Source: DASXAQ01 sp036406615
Lineage (GTDB): Bacteria > Actinomycetota > UBA4738
Direction: 5' to 3'
Assembly: GCA_036406615.1 (NCBI GenBank)
Contig: DASXAQ010000010.1
Coordinates: 1-54,917 of the forward strand
Length of the DNA: 54,917 nt
The number at the start of each line of letters is the position of its first letter. The first letter of the stretch is position 1. Below, one piece after another: positions 7,640-16,202 of the stretch. The notes beneath the pieces were generated by a model. The model saw only the letters and a list, made by a program, of their open reading frames with translations. It did not search any database and was not told the DNA's origin. The translations under genes were made by a program, and so were the position numbers.

Positions 7640-8835
7640 GGGGCGCGATCCTCTCTCTGTGTGCCGGGCCATGCGGTGAACAGCTCAGGCCCTCGCTTGC
7701 GCAGCTCGTTGCCGATGATCGTGCGCTGGATCTCGGAGGTGCCCTCCCAGATCCGGTCGACGCGCAGCTCCCGAAACAGTCGCTCGACGGGCTGCTCTCG
7801 CATGTAGCCGCGGCCGCCGTGGATCTGAACGGCGCGGTCGATCACCCGGCCCGCGGTCTCCGAGCACACGAGCTTGACCACCGCGGCCTGGCCGTGGAGG
7901 TCGCGCCGAGACAACCCGCCGCGCGCTGCCGCCCAGCCGACGCGATACAGGAGCGCCTTGGCCGCCATGATCTCCGCGGCCATGTCGGCCAGCATGAACT
8001 CGATGCCCTGCCTTTCGATCAGCGGGCCGCCGAACTGCACGCGCGAGCGGGCGAACTCCGTCGACAGCTCGAGCGCGCGGATCGACGCGCCGACCGTCCG
8101 GGCCCCGATCATCAGGCGCTCCTCGACGAACCAATCCTTCGTCAGCTCGTAGCCGGCGCCGACGTCGCCGAGCACCTTGCCGGCATCGACGCGCACGTCC
8201 TCCAGCGCGATGATCGGGTGCTCGAACACGAACGTGTGCATGTACCGCGGCGTGCGCACGACCCGCACGCCAGGAAGGTCCTTGTCCACCAGGAACACCG
8301 TGGCGCCGTCGGGGTCCCCGTCGACGAGCGTGTGCACCAGGAGGAAGTCGGCGACGTCGCCGGACGTCACGTGCCACTTCTCGCCGGAGAGGACGAACGC
8401 GTCGCCGTCGCGGACGGCCTTCGTCTGGACCATCGACGGATCCGACCCCGCGCCCTCCTCGGTGATCGCGTACGCGTCTCGCCGTTCGCCGCGACACGCC
8501 GGGCGAAGATATTCGTCCTTCTGCGCCTCGGTTCCTTCGCGCAGCGGGATCGCCGGCCGCCACGGGACGTCCCACAGGGCGCCGGTCGCCTTGCCGAGCT
8601 CTTCCTGGATGAGCGTCTGCTGGAAGACGTCGAACCCCCGGCCGCCGTCCTCGACGGCGTGGTTGATCGCGTTCAGGCCCCATTCGACGGTGGCGGTTCG
8701 GATGGCCTCGAGCGTCGCCTGCGTGAGCCCGTCGTGCTCCTCGCACTCGTCCTCGTGGGGAACCAGGTGCTCGCGCGTGAAGGCTCGCGCCCGCGCTTGA
8801 AGCTCGCGATCCGCGTCGGTGAGCCGAAGGTCCAT
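7636..8835 (-). CDS. Acyl-CoA dehydrogenase
   Basis: 399 residues from the ATG at 8835, which overlaps the stop of the synthetase gene as TGATG. An N-terminal helical domain is followed by the FAD/substrate beta-barrel motifs YAITEEGAGSD and EKWHVTSGDVADF. The C-terminal helical domain carries the QIHGGRGYMRE motif and the predicted catalytic base Glu364 in IWEGTSEIQR. The enzyme inserts a trans-2 double bond into an acyl-CoA and passes electrons to ETF, which is not in this window. Its partners before and after (acyl-CoA synthetase, crotonase) define a short beta-oxidation-like module. A second dehydrogenase at 20698-21873 is of the same type, probably by an old duplication. Confidence 0.9.
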   Translation of the reverse strand: MDLRLTDADRELQARARAFTREHLVPHEDECEEHDGLTQATLEAIRTATVEWGLNAINHAVEDGGRGFDVFQQTLIQEELGKATGALWDVPWRPAIPLREGTEAQKDEYLRPACRGERRDAYAITEEGAGSDPSMVQTKAVRDGDAFVLSGEKWHVTSGDVADFLLVHTLVDGDPDGATVFLVDKDLPGVRVVRTPRYMHTFVFEHPIIALEDVRVDAGKVLGDVGAGYELTKDWFVEERLMIGARTVGASIRALELSTEFARSRVQFGGPLIERQGIEFMLADMAAEIMAAKALLYRVGWAAARGGLSRRDLHGQAAVVKLVCSETAGRVIDRAVQIHGGRGYMREQPVERLFRELRVDRIWEGTSEIQRTIIGNELRKRGPELFTAWPGTQREDRAP

Positions 8836-10970
8836 CACGCGTCCGTTCCCACGATGACCAGCGCGTCCACCGCGACGCATCCGCCCGGGCCGGCGATCAG
8901 CGGGTTCACGTCCACCGCGCGCAGCAGGTCGCCGACGTCGGCGGCGAGCACCGACAGCCGGGCCACCGCGCGGGCGATCGCCGGCACGTCGGCGGCTGGT
9001 GCTCCCCGAGCGCCGTCGAGCATCGGGCGGACCCGCAACCGGTCGAGCATCGCGAACGCACGGGGCTCATCGACCGGCGGAAGGGCGAAGCGCCGGTCGC
9101 GAAGGACCTCGACCAGGACGCCGCCGGCCGCCAGCATCAGCATCGGCCCGAACTGTTCGTCACGGACCATCCCGAGCGCGAGCTCGACGCCGGCGGGGAC
9201 CATGGCCTCGATCATGGTCTGCGATCCGAGCGCGGCGGCGAGCTCCCGGTAGGCGTCACGCAGGTCGCCCTCGGTCCCGATGCCGAGCCGGACGCCGCCG
9301 GCCTCGGACTTGTGCAGGACCCCGCGGGCCGCCGTCTTCAGCGCCACGGGGTATCCGAGCCGCGCCGCCGCCTCGGCCGCCGCGTCCTCGGTGCCGGCCG
9401 CCTCCGCCGCCACGGTGGGGACGCCGTAGTCGGCCAGCATCGCCAACGCTTCGAGCTCGGGCAGCGCCTCGACTCCGCCGGCCGCGGCCTCGCGAAGGCG
9501 TGCGCGCCAGCGCTCTCGGACCTCGGGCGCCACCGGCTCGCCGGCCGACGCGGGCGGACGCGCCCGGGCATCGCGGTAGTCGAACAGGTGGCGGACGGCC
9601 GCCAGCCCGGTCGCCGTCCCTTCCAGGATCGGGATCCCCGCCTCGTCGAGGCGCCGAGCATCGTTCCGGTCGACGGCGCTGGCCAGGTTCGTCAGCATGG
9701 CCACCGGCTTGTGGGTCTCGGCGAAAACCGTGCGCGCCATCGAGACGTAGCCCGCGTCCGGGTCGTCCTCCGTCGTCAGGTCCACGACAAACGCGAGCGC
9801 GGCGGTGTCGTCGTCGGCGAGCAGCGCGCGCATGCACTCGAGGTAGATGTCGTCGGCGGCGTTGCCCGTGCCCCATGCGTCCAGCGGGTTGACCGCCGGC
9901 AGCCCCGGCTCCAGGGCGGCCGCCAGGCGCGCGCGCGTGGCGTCCGAGATCGCGGCGAACGCGACCCCGGCCTCCGCCGCCGCGTCGATCATGAGCGCCC
10001 GTTCGCCGCCCGAGTCGTGGATGCAGGCCAGCCTCCCGGGTCCGGCGCGGCGGCCGGCCGCGAACAGCGCGAGCGTGTCGGCCATCTCGTCGAGCGATTC
10101 CACGCGGAGCACGCCGTGGGCGTCGAACAGCGCCTCATACGCGCCGTCCTCGCCGGCCAGCGCGCCGGAGTGCGCGGCAACCATCTCGCGCGAGGCGGCC
10201 TCGCGCCCGACCTTCAGCGCGACCACCGGCACGTCGCGCTCGGCTGCCCGCGCGAGCGCGGCCCGGAACGCAGCGGGGTCGCGCACCGTCTCGATGAACA
10301 GCCCGATCACGCCGGTGCTTTCGAGATCGAGCAGGTACTGGACGAAGTCCGCGGCCGTCGTGACGAACTCCTGTCCGGCCGAGACCACGACGTTGAAGCG
10401 CAGGGCCCGGTCCGTGTGCAGCATCGCGGAGAACGCCGAGCCGGAGTGGCTGACGAACCCGATCGGACCGGGCGCCAGCCCCTTGGGCTCGTAGAACCCG
10501 CACGCGCGCACGCCGCGTTCGACGTTCACGAAGCCCATGCAGTTGCCGCCGCACACGGCCATGCCGGCCTCGCGCGCGATCTTCGACAGTCGCTCGACCA
10601 GCGCCGGCGCGCCGGCGCGCGGCTCCTCGAAGCCACTGGCGAAGATCACGGCGGACCGCGCGCCCGCCGCCGCCGCCGCGGACAGCTGTCCCTCGAGCAT
10701 CGCGTTCGACACGCCGAGGATCGCCACGTCCACCGGCTCGGGCAGATCGCCGATCGCCGGCGCGCACGGCAGGCCGAGCACCTCGTCGTAGTTGGGGTTC
10801 ACCGGGTACGCGGCGCCGTCGAAGCCGCCCTCGAGCAGCTCGCGGACCATCCGCTCGCCGAACGAGCCGGGCCGCGCGCTGGCGCCGACGACCGCCACCG
10901 ACCGTGCCTCGAGCATGGCGCGAACGCGTTGCGCCCCCGTCGCGCCCGCGACGGGGGCGGCCTCGTCCAT
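8835..10970 (-). CDS. ADP-forming acyl-CoA synthetase, fused alpha and beta subunits
   Basis: 711 residues from the ATG at 10970. A GTG at 11003 that overlaps the previous stop as GTGA is an alternative start adding 11 residues. Domains in order: CoA-binding Rossmann domain (VAVVGASARPGSFG, 25-38), two succinyl-CoA-ligase-like domains with VSHSGSAF (173-180) and the probable phosphohistidine His267 in AAHSGALAG, then an ATP-grasp domain (about 490-700; ALKTAARGVLHKSEAGGV). This matches NDP-forming acyl-CoA synthetases such as the PatZ type. It interconverts acyl-CoA + ADP + Pi with acid + ATP + CoA. In this operon it either activates the acid entering the module or harvests ATP at the end. 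Confidence 0.88.
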   Translation of the reverse strand: MDEAAPVAGATGAQRVRAMLEARSVAVVGASARPGSFGERMVRELLEGGFDGAAYPVNPNYDEVLGLPCAPAIGDLPEPVDVAILGVSNAMLEGQLSAAAAAGARSAVIFASGFEEPRAGAPALVERLSKIAREAGMAVCGGNCMGFVNVERGVRACGFYEPKGLAPGPIGFVSHSGSAFSAMLHTDRALRFNVVVSAGQEFVTTAADFVQYLLDLESTGVIGLFIETVRDPAAFRAALARAAERDVPVVALKVGREAASREMVAAHSGALAGEDGAYEALFDAHGVLRVESLDEMADTLALFAAGRRAGPGRLACIHDSGGERALMIDAAAEAGVAFAAISDATRARLAAALEPGLPAVNPLDAWGTGNAADDIYLECMRALLADDDTAALAFVVDLTTEDDPDAGYVSMARTVFAETHKPVAMLTNLASAVDRNDARRLDEAGIPILEGTATGLAAVRHLFDYRDARARPPASAGEPVAPEVRERWRARLREAAAGGVEALPELEALAMLADYGVPTVAAEAAGTEDAAAEAAARLGYPVALKTAARGVLHKSEAGGVRLGIGTEGDLRDAYRELAAALGSQTMIEAMVPAGVELALGMVRDEQFGPMLMLAAGGVLVEVLRDRRFALPPVDEPRAFAMLDRLRVRPMLDGARGAPAADVPAIARAVARLSVLAADVGDLLRAVDVNPLIAGPGGCVAVDALVIVGTDA

Positions 10971-10999
10971 CGCCTCGCCGGCTCGAGTGGAGGCGCGGC

Positions 11000-12643
11000 T
11001 CACCGCGAGCCGCGCAGCCCCGCCACCGGGCGCTTCGCGCGCTTGCGGTCCTTCTGGATCTGGCGCACGGCGTGGTACGCCGGGATGCCGGTGACGCCAC
11101 CGCCGGCGTGCGTGGCCGAGCTGGCCTGGTACAGACCCTTGATCGGCGTGCGGTAGTCCGCGTACCCGGGCGCCGGGCGCATGTGGAACAGCTGCTCGGC
11201 CGACAGCTCGCCGTGGAAGATGTTTCCCCCGATCAGCCCGAGCTCCTGCTCCATGTCGTACGGCCCGATCACCTGACGGGCAACGACCGCGCTCTTGAAG
11301 TTCGGCGCGAGCTCCGTGTACCCGTCGATCACGCGGTCGGCGTAGGCCTCCAGCTCCTCGCGGTGCGGCTCCTTTGCCCACTCGTGCGGGCACCATTGCG
11401 TGAACATCGAGAACACGTGGTACCCCTCCGGCACGAGCGTCTTGTCGAACGTCGTCGGGATCACGCCGTCGACGAACGGCCGCTCCGCGCCGCGGCCCTC
11501 GCGGGCGTCCTGGAACGCGCGCTCGCAGTATTCCGTGGACAGGCACAGCTCGACCGAGCCGGTGTGGTGGTCCTGCTGGTTCGTGCCGGGGTCCGCGACG
11601 AAGTCCGGGAGCTCGGACATCACGCAGTTGATCTTCACGACGCCGCTTCGTGTCTTCCACCGCTCGATGTCGTGGACGAAGTCCTCCGGCAGCTCGGCGC
11701 GGTCCAGGTGGCGCAGGAACGCGATCTGCGGGTGCACCGTCGTGACGACCCACGGCGCGAGGATCTCCTCGCCGCCGGCCAGGGCAACGCCGTAGGCGCG
11801 GCCGTCGCGCGTCAGCACGCGCTCGACCGGCGCCTCGGTGCGAACCTCGGCGCCGAGCTCCTCGGCCGACCGCCGGCATGCCGCCGTGACCGCCCCCATG
11901 CCGCCCTGGGGGAAGCCCCAGCCGCCCAGGTGGCCGTCGCCGACGTCGCCGATCGAGTGGTGCGCCATGACATACGCCGTGCCGGGCTCGTCGGGTCCGG
12001 CCCAGGTCCCGATGATGCCGTTGATCGCCATGCAGGCCTTGACCTGCACCGACTCGAACCAGTCGTCCAACAGGTCCGTGATGCTCATGGTGAACAGTCG
12101 CGTGATGTCGCCGACCTTGCGGGGGTTCAGCCCGCGCATGCGCCAGGCGAGCTTCAGCGTGTCCACCAGGTCGCCGGGCGACTTCGAGCCGATCTTCGGC
12201 GGCACCGTCATGAGCAACGGCCCCATCGTGTCGGCGATGTCCGCCAGCCACGCGTTCCATTTGACCATCGCGTCGGCGTCCTTCTTGGAGAACTTCGCGA
12301 TGTTGTCGTAGTTCTTCGCGTCGTCGTCGGCGTAGATCATGAGCGACGACCCGTCGGGCCAGGCCTGGTAGTAGGGGCCCATCGGGTAGACCTGGTAGCC
12401 GTGGCGCTCCAGGCTGAGGTCGCGAAGGATCGTCGGCGGCATCAGGCTCATCACGTACGAGTAGGTCGTGACGTTGAACTCGGGGTGGTCGGGGAACGGC
12501 GCGCTCGTGTCGGCGGCTCCGCCCGTCTTGTTCCTGGCCTCCAGGATCACCGTCCTGGCGCCCGCCCGCGCGAGGTAGGCGCCCGCGATCAGTCCGTTGT
12601 GGCCCCCGCCGATGACCACGGCGTCATACCGATTGGTGCTCAT
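11000..12643 (-). CDS. CrtI/phytoene-desaturase-like FAD oxidoreductase
   Basis: 547 residues, ATG at 12643 with AGGAGG eight bases upstream. The N-terminal FAD motif is VVIGGGHNGLIAG (residues 9-21), followed by an LEARNKTGGAAD segment; the C-terminal family motif is ATHAGGGVTGIP. No carotenoid genes are nearby, so this is one of the many CrtI-fold oxidoreductases of unknown substrate. It is the first gene of a tightly overlapping operon (CrtI-like, synthetase, dehydrogenase, crotonase, EamA) and starts behind a TetR-type operator at 12687-12700. It is the intact relative of the deleted copy at 2783-3271. Its probable job is an FAD-linked oxidation at the head of the amine/acyl-CoA pathway. 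Confidence 0.85.
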   Translation of the reverse strand: MSTNRYDAVVIGGGHNGLIAGAYLARAGARTVILEARNKTGGAADTSAPFPDHPEFNVTTYSYVMSLMPPTILRDLSLERHGYQVYPMGPYYQAWPDGSSLMIYADDDAKNYDNIAKFSKKDADAMVKWNAWLADIADTMGPLLMTVPPKIGSKSPGDLVDTLKLAWRMRGLNPRKVGDITRLFTMSITDLLDDWFESVQVKACMAINGIIGTWAGPDEPGTAYVMAHHSIGDVGDGHLGGWGFPQGGMGAVTAACRRSAEELGAEVRTEAPVERVLTRDGRAYGVALAGGEEILAPWVVTTVHPQIAFLRHLDRAELPEDFVHDIERWKTRSGVVKINCVMSELPDFVADPGTNQQDHHTGSVELCLSTEYCERAFQDAREGRGAERPFVDGVIPTTFDKTLVPEGYHVFSMFTQWCPHEWAKEPHREELEAYADRVIDGYTELAPNFKSAVVARQVIGPYDMEQELGLIGGNIFHGELSAEQLFHMRPAPGYADYRTPIKGLYQASSATHAGGGVTGIPAYHAVRQIQKDRKRAKRPVAGLRGSR

Positions 12644-12686
12644 CCCACGTGCCTCCTGGCTCGTCCGGGGCGCGATCCCCGAAGTT

Positions 12687-12700
12687 TGAACGGCCGTTCA
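12687..12700. promoter_or_regulatory. TetR-type operator O1
   Basis: A perfect 14-bp palindrome, TGAACGGCCGTTCA, overlaps the first base of the -10 element of the leftward CrtI-operon promoter and extends downstream of it. Repressor binding there would block that promoter. The same flanks (GAAGTT before, GTCTATGCCG after) recur at O3 in front of the second dehydrogenase. Confidence 0.75.
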
Positions 12701-12729
12701 GTCTATGCCGACGGGCTTGGGCGGCGCAA
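12700..12729 (-). promoter_or_regulatory. Promoter of the CrtI-like/acyl-CoA operon
   Basis: Read leftward: -35-like TTGCGC (12729-12724), an 18-base spacer, -10-like TAGACT (12705-12700). The arrangement TTGCxC-N18-TARACT followed by the palindrome is repeated at 21971-21929, which supports both predictions. Confidence 0.55.
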
Positions 12730-12738
12730 GCGGCTCAC

Positions 12739-12767
12739 TTGCCAGGGATTGAACGGTCGTTCAGAAT
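12739..12767 (+). promoter_or_regulatory. Leaderless tetR promoter with operator in its spacer
   Basis: TTGCCA (12739-12744), 17-base spacer, CAGAAT (12762-12767), then six bases to the GTG start at 12774. There is no ribosome site, consistent with a leaderless transcript. Operator O2 fills most of the spacer, so a bound repressor would directly exclude RNA polymerase. Confidence 0.55.
12750..12763. promoter_or_regulatory. TetR-type operator O2 (autoregulatory)
   Basis: TGAACGGTCGTTCA, a 14-bp palindrome with a single central mismatch, differing from O1 by one base. It lies between the -35 and -10 elements of the tetR promoter, 49 bases from O1 start to end gap, so the divergent operon and the regulator are each covered by one site. 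Confidence 0.75.
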
Positions 12768-12773
12768 CCACCA

Positions 12774-13460
12774 GTGGTCGCCAGGCGGAAACTGTCCGAG
12801 GCTCGCCGCATCCAGATCCTGGATGCCGCGGTGCGCGTGATCGGGGCGCGCGGGCTCTGCGACACGCGCATCGCCGACATCGCCGAGCGGGCCGGCGCGT
12901 CATCGGCATTGGTCCTGTACTACTTCGGGTCGAAGGACCGGCTGCTCGCGGAGGCGCTGGCCTTCGCGGACGAGCGCTTCTACGCCGAGGTCACGCACGA
13001 GCTCTCGCAGATCGAGAGCGCGCGCGATCAGCTCGTGCGGATGATCGAACTGGCGTGCCCGGACGACGACCTCTCCGCCGAGGACTCCATGGACGACTGG
13101 ATCCTGTGGATGGAGATGTGGACGCGCGCGCCGCGCGACGAGAGCGTTGCCGCCGACCGCAAGGCTCTGGACGACAAGTGGCGCGGATCGATCATCGACA
13201 TCGTCCGGCAGGGCCAGCGCCGGGGCGAGTTTCGAACCGACGTGGACGCGGAGGACTTCGCGGTCCGCTTCGCCGGGCTCATCGACGGGCTGTCCGTCCT
13301 GGTCGTGCTCAACGATCCGGTCGTGCCGCCCCGCCGGATGCGCGAGATGTGCCTGCGCACGGCGAGCACCGAGCTGGGGTTCGAGCTTCCCGCGCGCGCC
13401 CTGCGCCGCCGCCGGGCTGCCGCGCCGGCGCGCCGGCGCGCGGCCGGCCGCGTCGGCTGA
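12774..13460 (+). CDS. TetR-family transcriptional regulator
   Basis: 228 residues, GTG start at 12774. The N-terminal DNA-binding domain is canonical: ARRIQILDAAVRVIGARG, then IADIAERAGASSALVLYYFGSKDRLL with the recognition helix at about residues 40-50. The C-terminal ligand domain (about 70-205) has the TetR_C pattern and the protein ends in an Arg/Ala-rich tail. It is divergent from the CrtI-like operon, with near-identical palindromes before both genes, the classical layout for an autoregulated TetR repressor of its neighbour. Further matching sites at 21929 and 14799 suggest it also controls the second dehydrogenase operon and the importer. The inducer is unknown; an acyl-CoA or amine metabolite is plausible. 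Confidence 0.9.
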   Translation: MVARRKLSEARRIQILDAAVRVIGARGLCDTRIADIAERAGASSALVLYYFGSKDRLLAEALAFADERFYAEVTHELSQIESARDQLVRMIELACPDDDLSAEDSMDDWILWMEMWTRAPRDESVAADRKALDDKWRGSIIDIVRQGQRRGEFRTDVDAEDFAVRFAGLIDGLSVLVVLNDPVVPPRRMREMCLRTASTELGFELPARALRRRRAAAPARRRAAGRVG

Positions 13461-13483
13461 TCGCCAACCACCCGGCCGCGCTT

Positions 13484-13502
13484 CGCGCCACCTTCTGGCG
13501 CG
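13484..13502. terminator. Hairpin between converging tetR and amine oxidase genes
   Basis: Perfect 7-bp stem CGCGCCA (13484-13490) and TGGCGCG (13496-13502) with a 5-base loop, ending exactly where the converging amine oxidase stop codon begins. It could serve both strands. No T-run follows. Confidence 0.45.
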
Positions 13503-14753
13503 TCACGACCCGGCCAGCACCTCAGCCGCGGCCCGCGCGCCGCTCTGGACGGCGGCGTTCATCGTCCCGGAGCTCTCGATCGCGGTGTGTTCGCCCGCGA
13601 AGGCCAGCGGGCCGTGCGGCCGGCGAAGCAGGTCCCGACGATCCTCGGACCGGTTGTCGAACGCGGCGTAGCACCCACGCGCGAGCGGATCCACCGCCCA
13701 CGCCGCGAGCGCGGGCGGTCCGGCCGGTCGCACGTCGGGGTTGAGCGCGAGCACGCGGCCCAGCCACGCGTCGGGGTCGGCGCCGGGCACATCGGTCCCC
13801 AGCGCGCGCTGCGCCTGCGGCGAGCCGGCGAACGCGGTCACCGCCCGTCGCGCGCGGCCGCCCTCGCCGAGCGCCGCCCAGCACCAGTAGGGCACGTCGA
13901 CGTCCATGCGAGCGCGGGCGGTCGGTTCGTCGGCGAGCGGAACGGCGAGCTTCGATGCCACGCCCATCGGCAGCTCCCGAAGGGCTCGCGCCTGCGCCTC
14001 CGGGAGGCCGGGGGAGAAGGCGATCTCCGCGACGAGCGACGCCGGGACGGCCACGACGGCGGCCCGGCCCTCGACCCGGAACCCGGCGCCGTCCTCCAGG
14101 ACGCCTGCGACCTGGACGCCGCCGTCGTCCCAGCGAACCCCCCTCACGCGGTGCCCGAGTCGGACGTCGGGGAGCCGCTCGGCCGCCGCCTGCGCGATCG
14201 ACTGATTGCCGCCCGCCGTCCTCCAGTACCGGCCGGAGCCGGCCCGGAACGCGTGCTCGCCCGCATGGCGAAGCGCGATCGCGTCCAGGTCGGCGGCGCA
14301 CGTGCCCTGCAGGCGGGCCCGCAACGTCGCGCGAGCGCGTTCGTCGACCGGCAGGGTCGCGAGGAACTCCCCGAGCGTCGACGTGGCGGCCCGGGCCTCG
14401 GGAACCGCGGCTCGCGCCCGGCGGGCCGCGTCGAGCGCTCGTTCCTGTTCGGCCAGCGTGGCCGCCAGCGATCCGAACGCCTCTCGCCGGCGGTAGTCCA
14501 CGCCCGCGGGCAGCAGCTCGCGGCCGAGCTCGGACGCCAGCGCGCGCAGCGCGTCGTCCTCCCGTTCGATCCACTCCGCGCCGAGCTCCGCGACGGCCCC
14601 GTTCGACAGCGAGACGGACCACACGCGCCCGCCGACGCGGTCGCGGGCCTCGAGGACGGTGACGGTGGCGCCGCGGCGGTGCAGGGACCACGCGGCCGAC
14701 AGTCCGGCGAAGCCCGCACCGACGACCAGGATCCGGTCGCCCGGCCGGCTCAG
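13503..14753 (-). CDS. Flavin-containing amine oxidase, apparent CTG start
   Basis: About 416 residues. The Rossmann motif ILVVGAGFAGLSAAW and the LEARDRVGGRVWS segment are in frame upstream of the first GTG (14624), so that GTG cannot be the true start. The only plausible initiator before the motif is CTG at 14753, with AAGGCGGG six bases upstream. An ATG at 14776 is in another frame and hits a stop after eight codons, so a one-base frameshift is the alternative. The C-terminal FAD motif GPLAFAGEHT followed by GTMNAAVQSGARAA is typical of monoamine/polyamine oxidases. It lies next to the importer genes and would oxidise an imported amine to an aldehyde. Confidence 0.8.
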   Translation of the reverse strand: MSRPGDRILVVGAGFAGLSAAWSLHRRGATVTVLEARDRVGGRVWSVSLSNGAVAELGAEWIEREDDALRALASELGRELLPAGVDYRRREAFGSLAATLAEQERALDAARRARAAVPEARAATSTLGEFLATLPVDERARATLRARLQGTCAADLDAIALRHAGEHAFRAGSGRYWRTAGGNQSIAQAAAERLPDVRLGHRVRGVRWDDGGVQVAGVLEDGAGFRVEGRAAVVAVPASLVAEIAFSPGLPEAQARALRELPMGVASKLAVPLADEPTARARMDVDVPYWCWAALGEGGRARRAVTAFAGSPQAQRALGTDVPGADPDAWLGRVLALNPDVRPAGPPALAAWAVDPLARGCYAAFDNRSEDRRDLLRRPHGPLAFAGEHTAIESSGTMNAAVQSGARAAAEVLAGS

Positions 14754-14798
14754 CGGCGCCCGCCTTGCGGAACCATGGACCGTATGCTACACAGCACA

Positions 14799-14813
14799 TT
14801 AAACCGTCATTCA
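14799..14813. promoter_or_regulatory. Degenerate TetR-type operator O4 before the importer
   Basis: TTAAACCGTCATTCA aligns without gaps to O2 and its preceding T (TTGAACGGTCGTTCA), with 12 of 15 bases identical. It lies between the amine oxidase start and the binding-protein start, 11 bases after a TATGCT element (14783-14788) that could be a -10 although I find no convincing -35. The dyad is weaker than in O1-O3, so binding is less certain. Confidence 0.4.
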
Positions 14814-14870
14814 ACGTTCGCAATGGGCCGGCGACGGCCCTCGCGGCTGCTGATCGAAGGAGTTGGGCGG

Positions 14871-16202
14871 ATGACGCATCCGCGGGAGCGGTATCCCCGA
14901 GGCTTCGATCGGCGCACCTTCCTGAAGCGCTCGGCCGGCGCCGCCGTGGCGCTGCCGGGCCTGGCGGCGATCCTGGACGCGTGCACGAAGCCGGGAACCG
15001 TGGCGACCGGGCCGTCCGCGTCCGCAGGCCCCGGCACCGGCAAGTTCTGGCCGGCCGGCTCCCCGTACCCGCTCGCCCGCCAGGACTCGCCGGTAACGTG
15101 GAAGCTCTGGCAGCAGCCGATCAAGTCGGGGCTGCAGCCCGAACAGGACGCGACGCTGCAGATCTACAACTGGGCCGACTACGTCAACCTGGCGGTCGTG
15201 AAGGAGTTCTGCAAGCACTACAACTGCAAGTACCAGATCACCACCTTCAACAACACCGACGAGGCCCTGGCGAAGATGCGCACGGGCCAGCTGCAGTTCG
15301 ACGTGTTCATTCCCACGATCGACATCCTCGGCAAGCTGGTGACGGCCAAGCTGATCCAGCCCTTGAACCACAGCTACATCCCGCACCTGGCCTCCGACGT
15401 GTTCGACGTGTTCCAGAACCCGTTCTACGACCAGGGCTGGCGGTACACGGTCCCGTACACGATCTACACGACGGGCATCGCCTACCGTCGCGACGTCATC
15501 TCCGACGACACGATCCGGGCGCTGTCGAACCCGTGGGACATCCTGTGGGATGCGACGTACAAGGGGAAGGTCGGCGTCTACGACGACTACCGGTCCACGA
15601 TCAGCATGGCGCTGATCAAGAACGGCATCTTCGACATCAATACCACCAGCGAGGCGAACCTGAACAAGGCGGGCTCCGACCTCGGCGCGATGATCACCGG
15701 CGTCGACGTCCGCTACGCCATCAACGACGTGTACATCGGGATCCCGAAGGGCACGTACGACGTCGCCCTCTCCTGGTCCGGCGACGCCATCGGCGCGTAC
15801 AACTACTGGCCGCAGCTGACCATGGCCAACTACGAGAAGATGGGGTTCTGGTACCCGGCCAACCGCGTTGGCGACATGAACAACGACCTGATGGCGATCC
15901 CCGCGAGCGCGCAGCATCCGGTGCTGGCGCACCTGTTCCTCGACTGGCTGATGACGTTCGACAACGCGATGCTGAACTTCTCCTGGAACGGATACCAGCC
16001 CCCGCAGAAGCAGGCCGACATCACCACGCTCACGACGACGAAGAACGCCTACGGGGTCCCGTACGTCTTCCCGTGGATGAGCGACGCGGTCGTGCTGCCG
16101 GACGACTTCAAGACCGGCAAGCTGGAGCTGGAGCTCACGCCCGAGACGGACCAGCTCTGGCACAACGTCTGGACGGCGTTCCAGGCCGGTGTCACGAAGT
16201 AG
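14871..16202 (+). CDS. potD: ABC transporter substrate-binding lipoprotein, spermidine/putrescine type
   Basis: 443 residues, ATG at 14871 with AAGGAG eight bases upstream. The leader DRRTFLKRSAGAAVALPG has a twin-arginine motif (Arg14-Arg15) and ends in the lipobox ILDAC, so Cys38 is the probable lipid anchor: a folded, Tat-exported lipoprotein. The mature part begins a PotD-like fold with QIYNWADYVN and FDVFIPT segments, typical of polyamine-binding proteins. The next gene starts inside its 3' end (14-base overlap). The protein captures polyamine or a related cation outside the membrane and feeds it to PotBC. Substrate specificity is inferred from family and context. Confidence 0.87.
   Translation: MTHPRERYPRGFDRRTFLKRSAGAAVALPGLAAILDACTKPGTVATGPSASAGPGTGKFWPAGSPYPLARQDSPVTWKLWQQPIKSGLQPEQDATLQIYNWADYVNLAVVKEFCKHYNCKYQITTFNNTDEALAKMRTGQLQFDVFIPTIDILGKLVTAKLIQPLNHSYIPHLASDVFDVFQNPFYDQGWRYTVPYTIYTTGIAYRRDVISDDTIRALSNPWDILWDATYKGKVGVYDDYRSTISMALIKNGIFDINTTSEANLNKAGSDLGAMITGVDVRYAINDVYIGIPKGTYDVALSWSGDAIGAYNYWPQLTMANYEKMGFWYPANRVGDMNNDLMAIPASAQHPVLAHLFLDWLMTFDNAMLNFSWNGYQPPQKQADITTLTTTKNAYGVPYVFPWMSDAVVLPDDFKTGKLELELTPETDQLWHNVWTAFQAGVTK

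Noticed and set aside
8835..12260. A 1141-codon open frame covering the synthetase and most of the CrtI-like gene
   Set aside because: Only its last 711 codons carry the synthetase domains. The upstream part is Arg/Gly-rich antisense-type noise overlapping the well-supported CrtI-like gene in another frame; high GC keeps such frames open.
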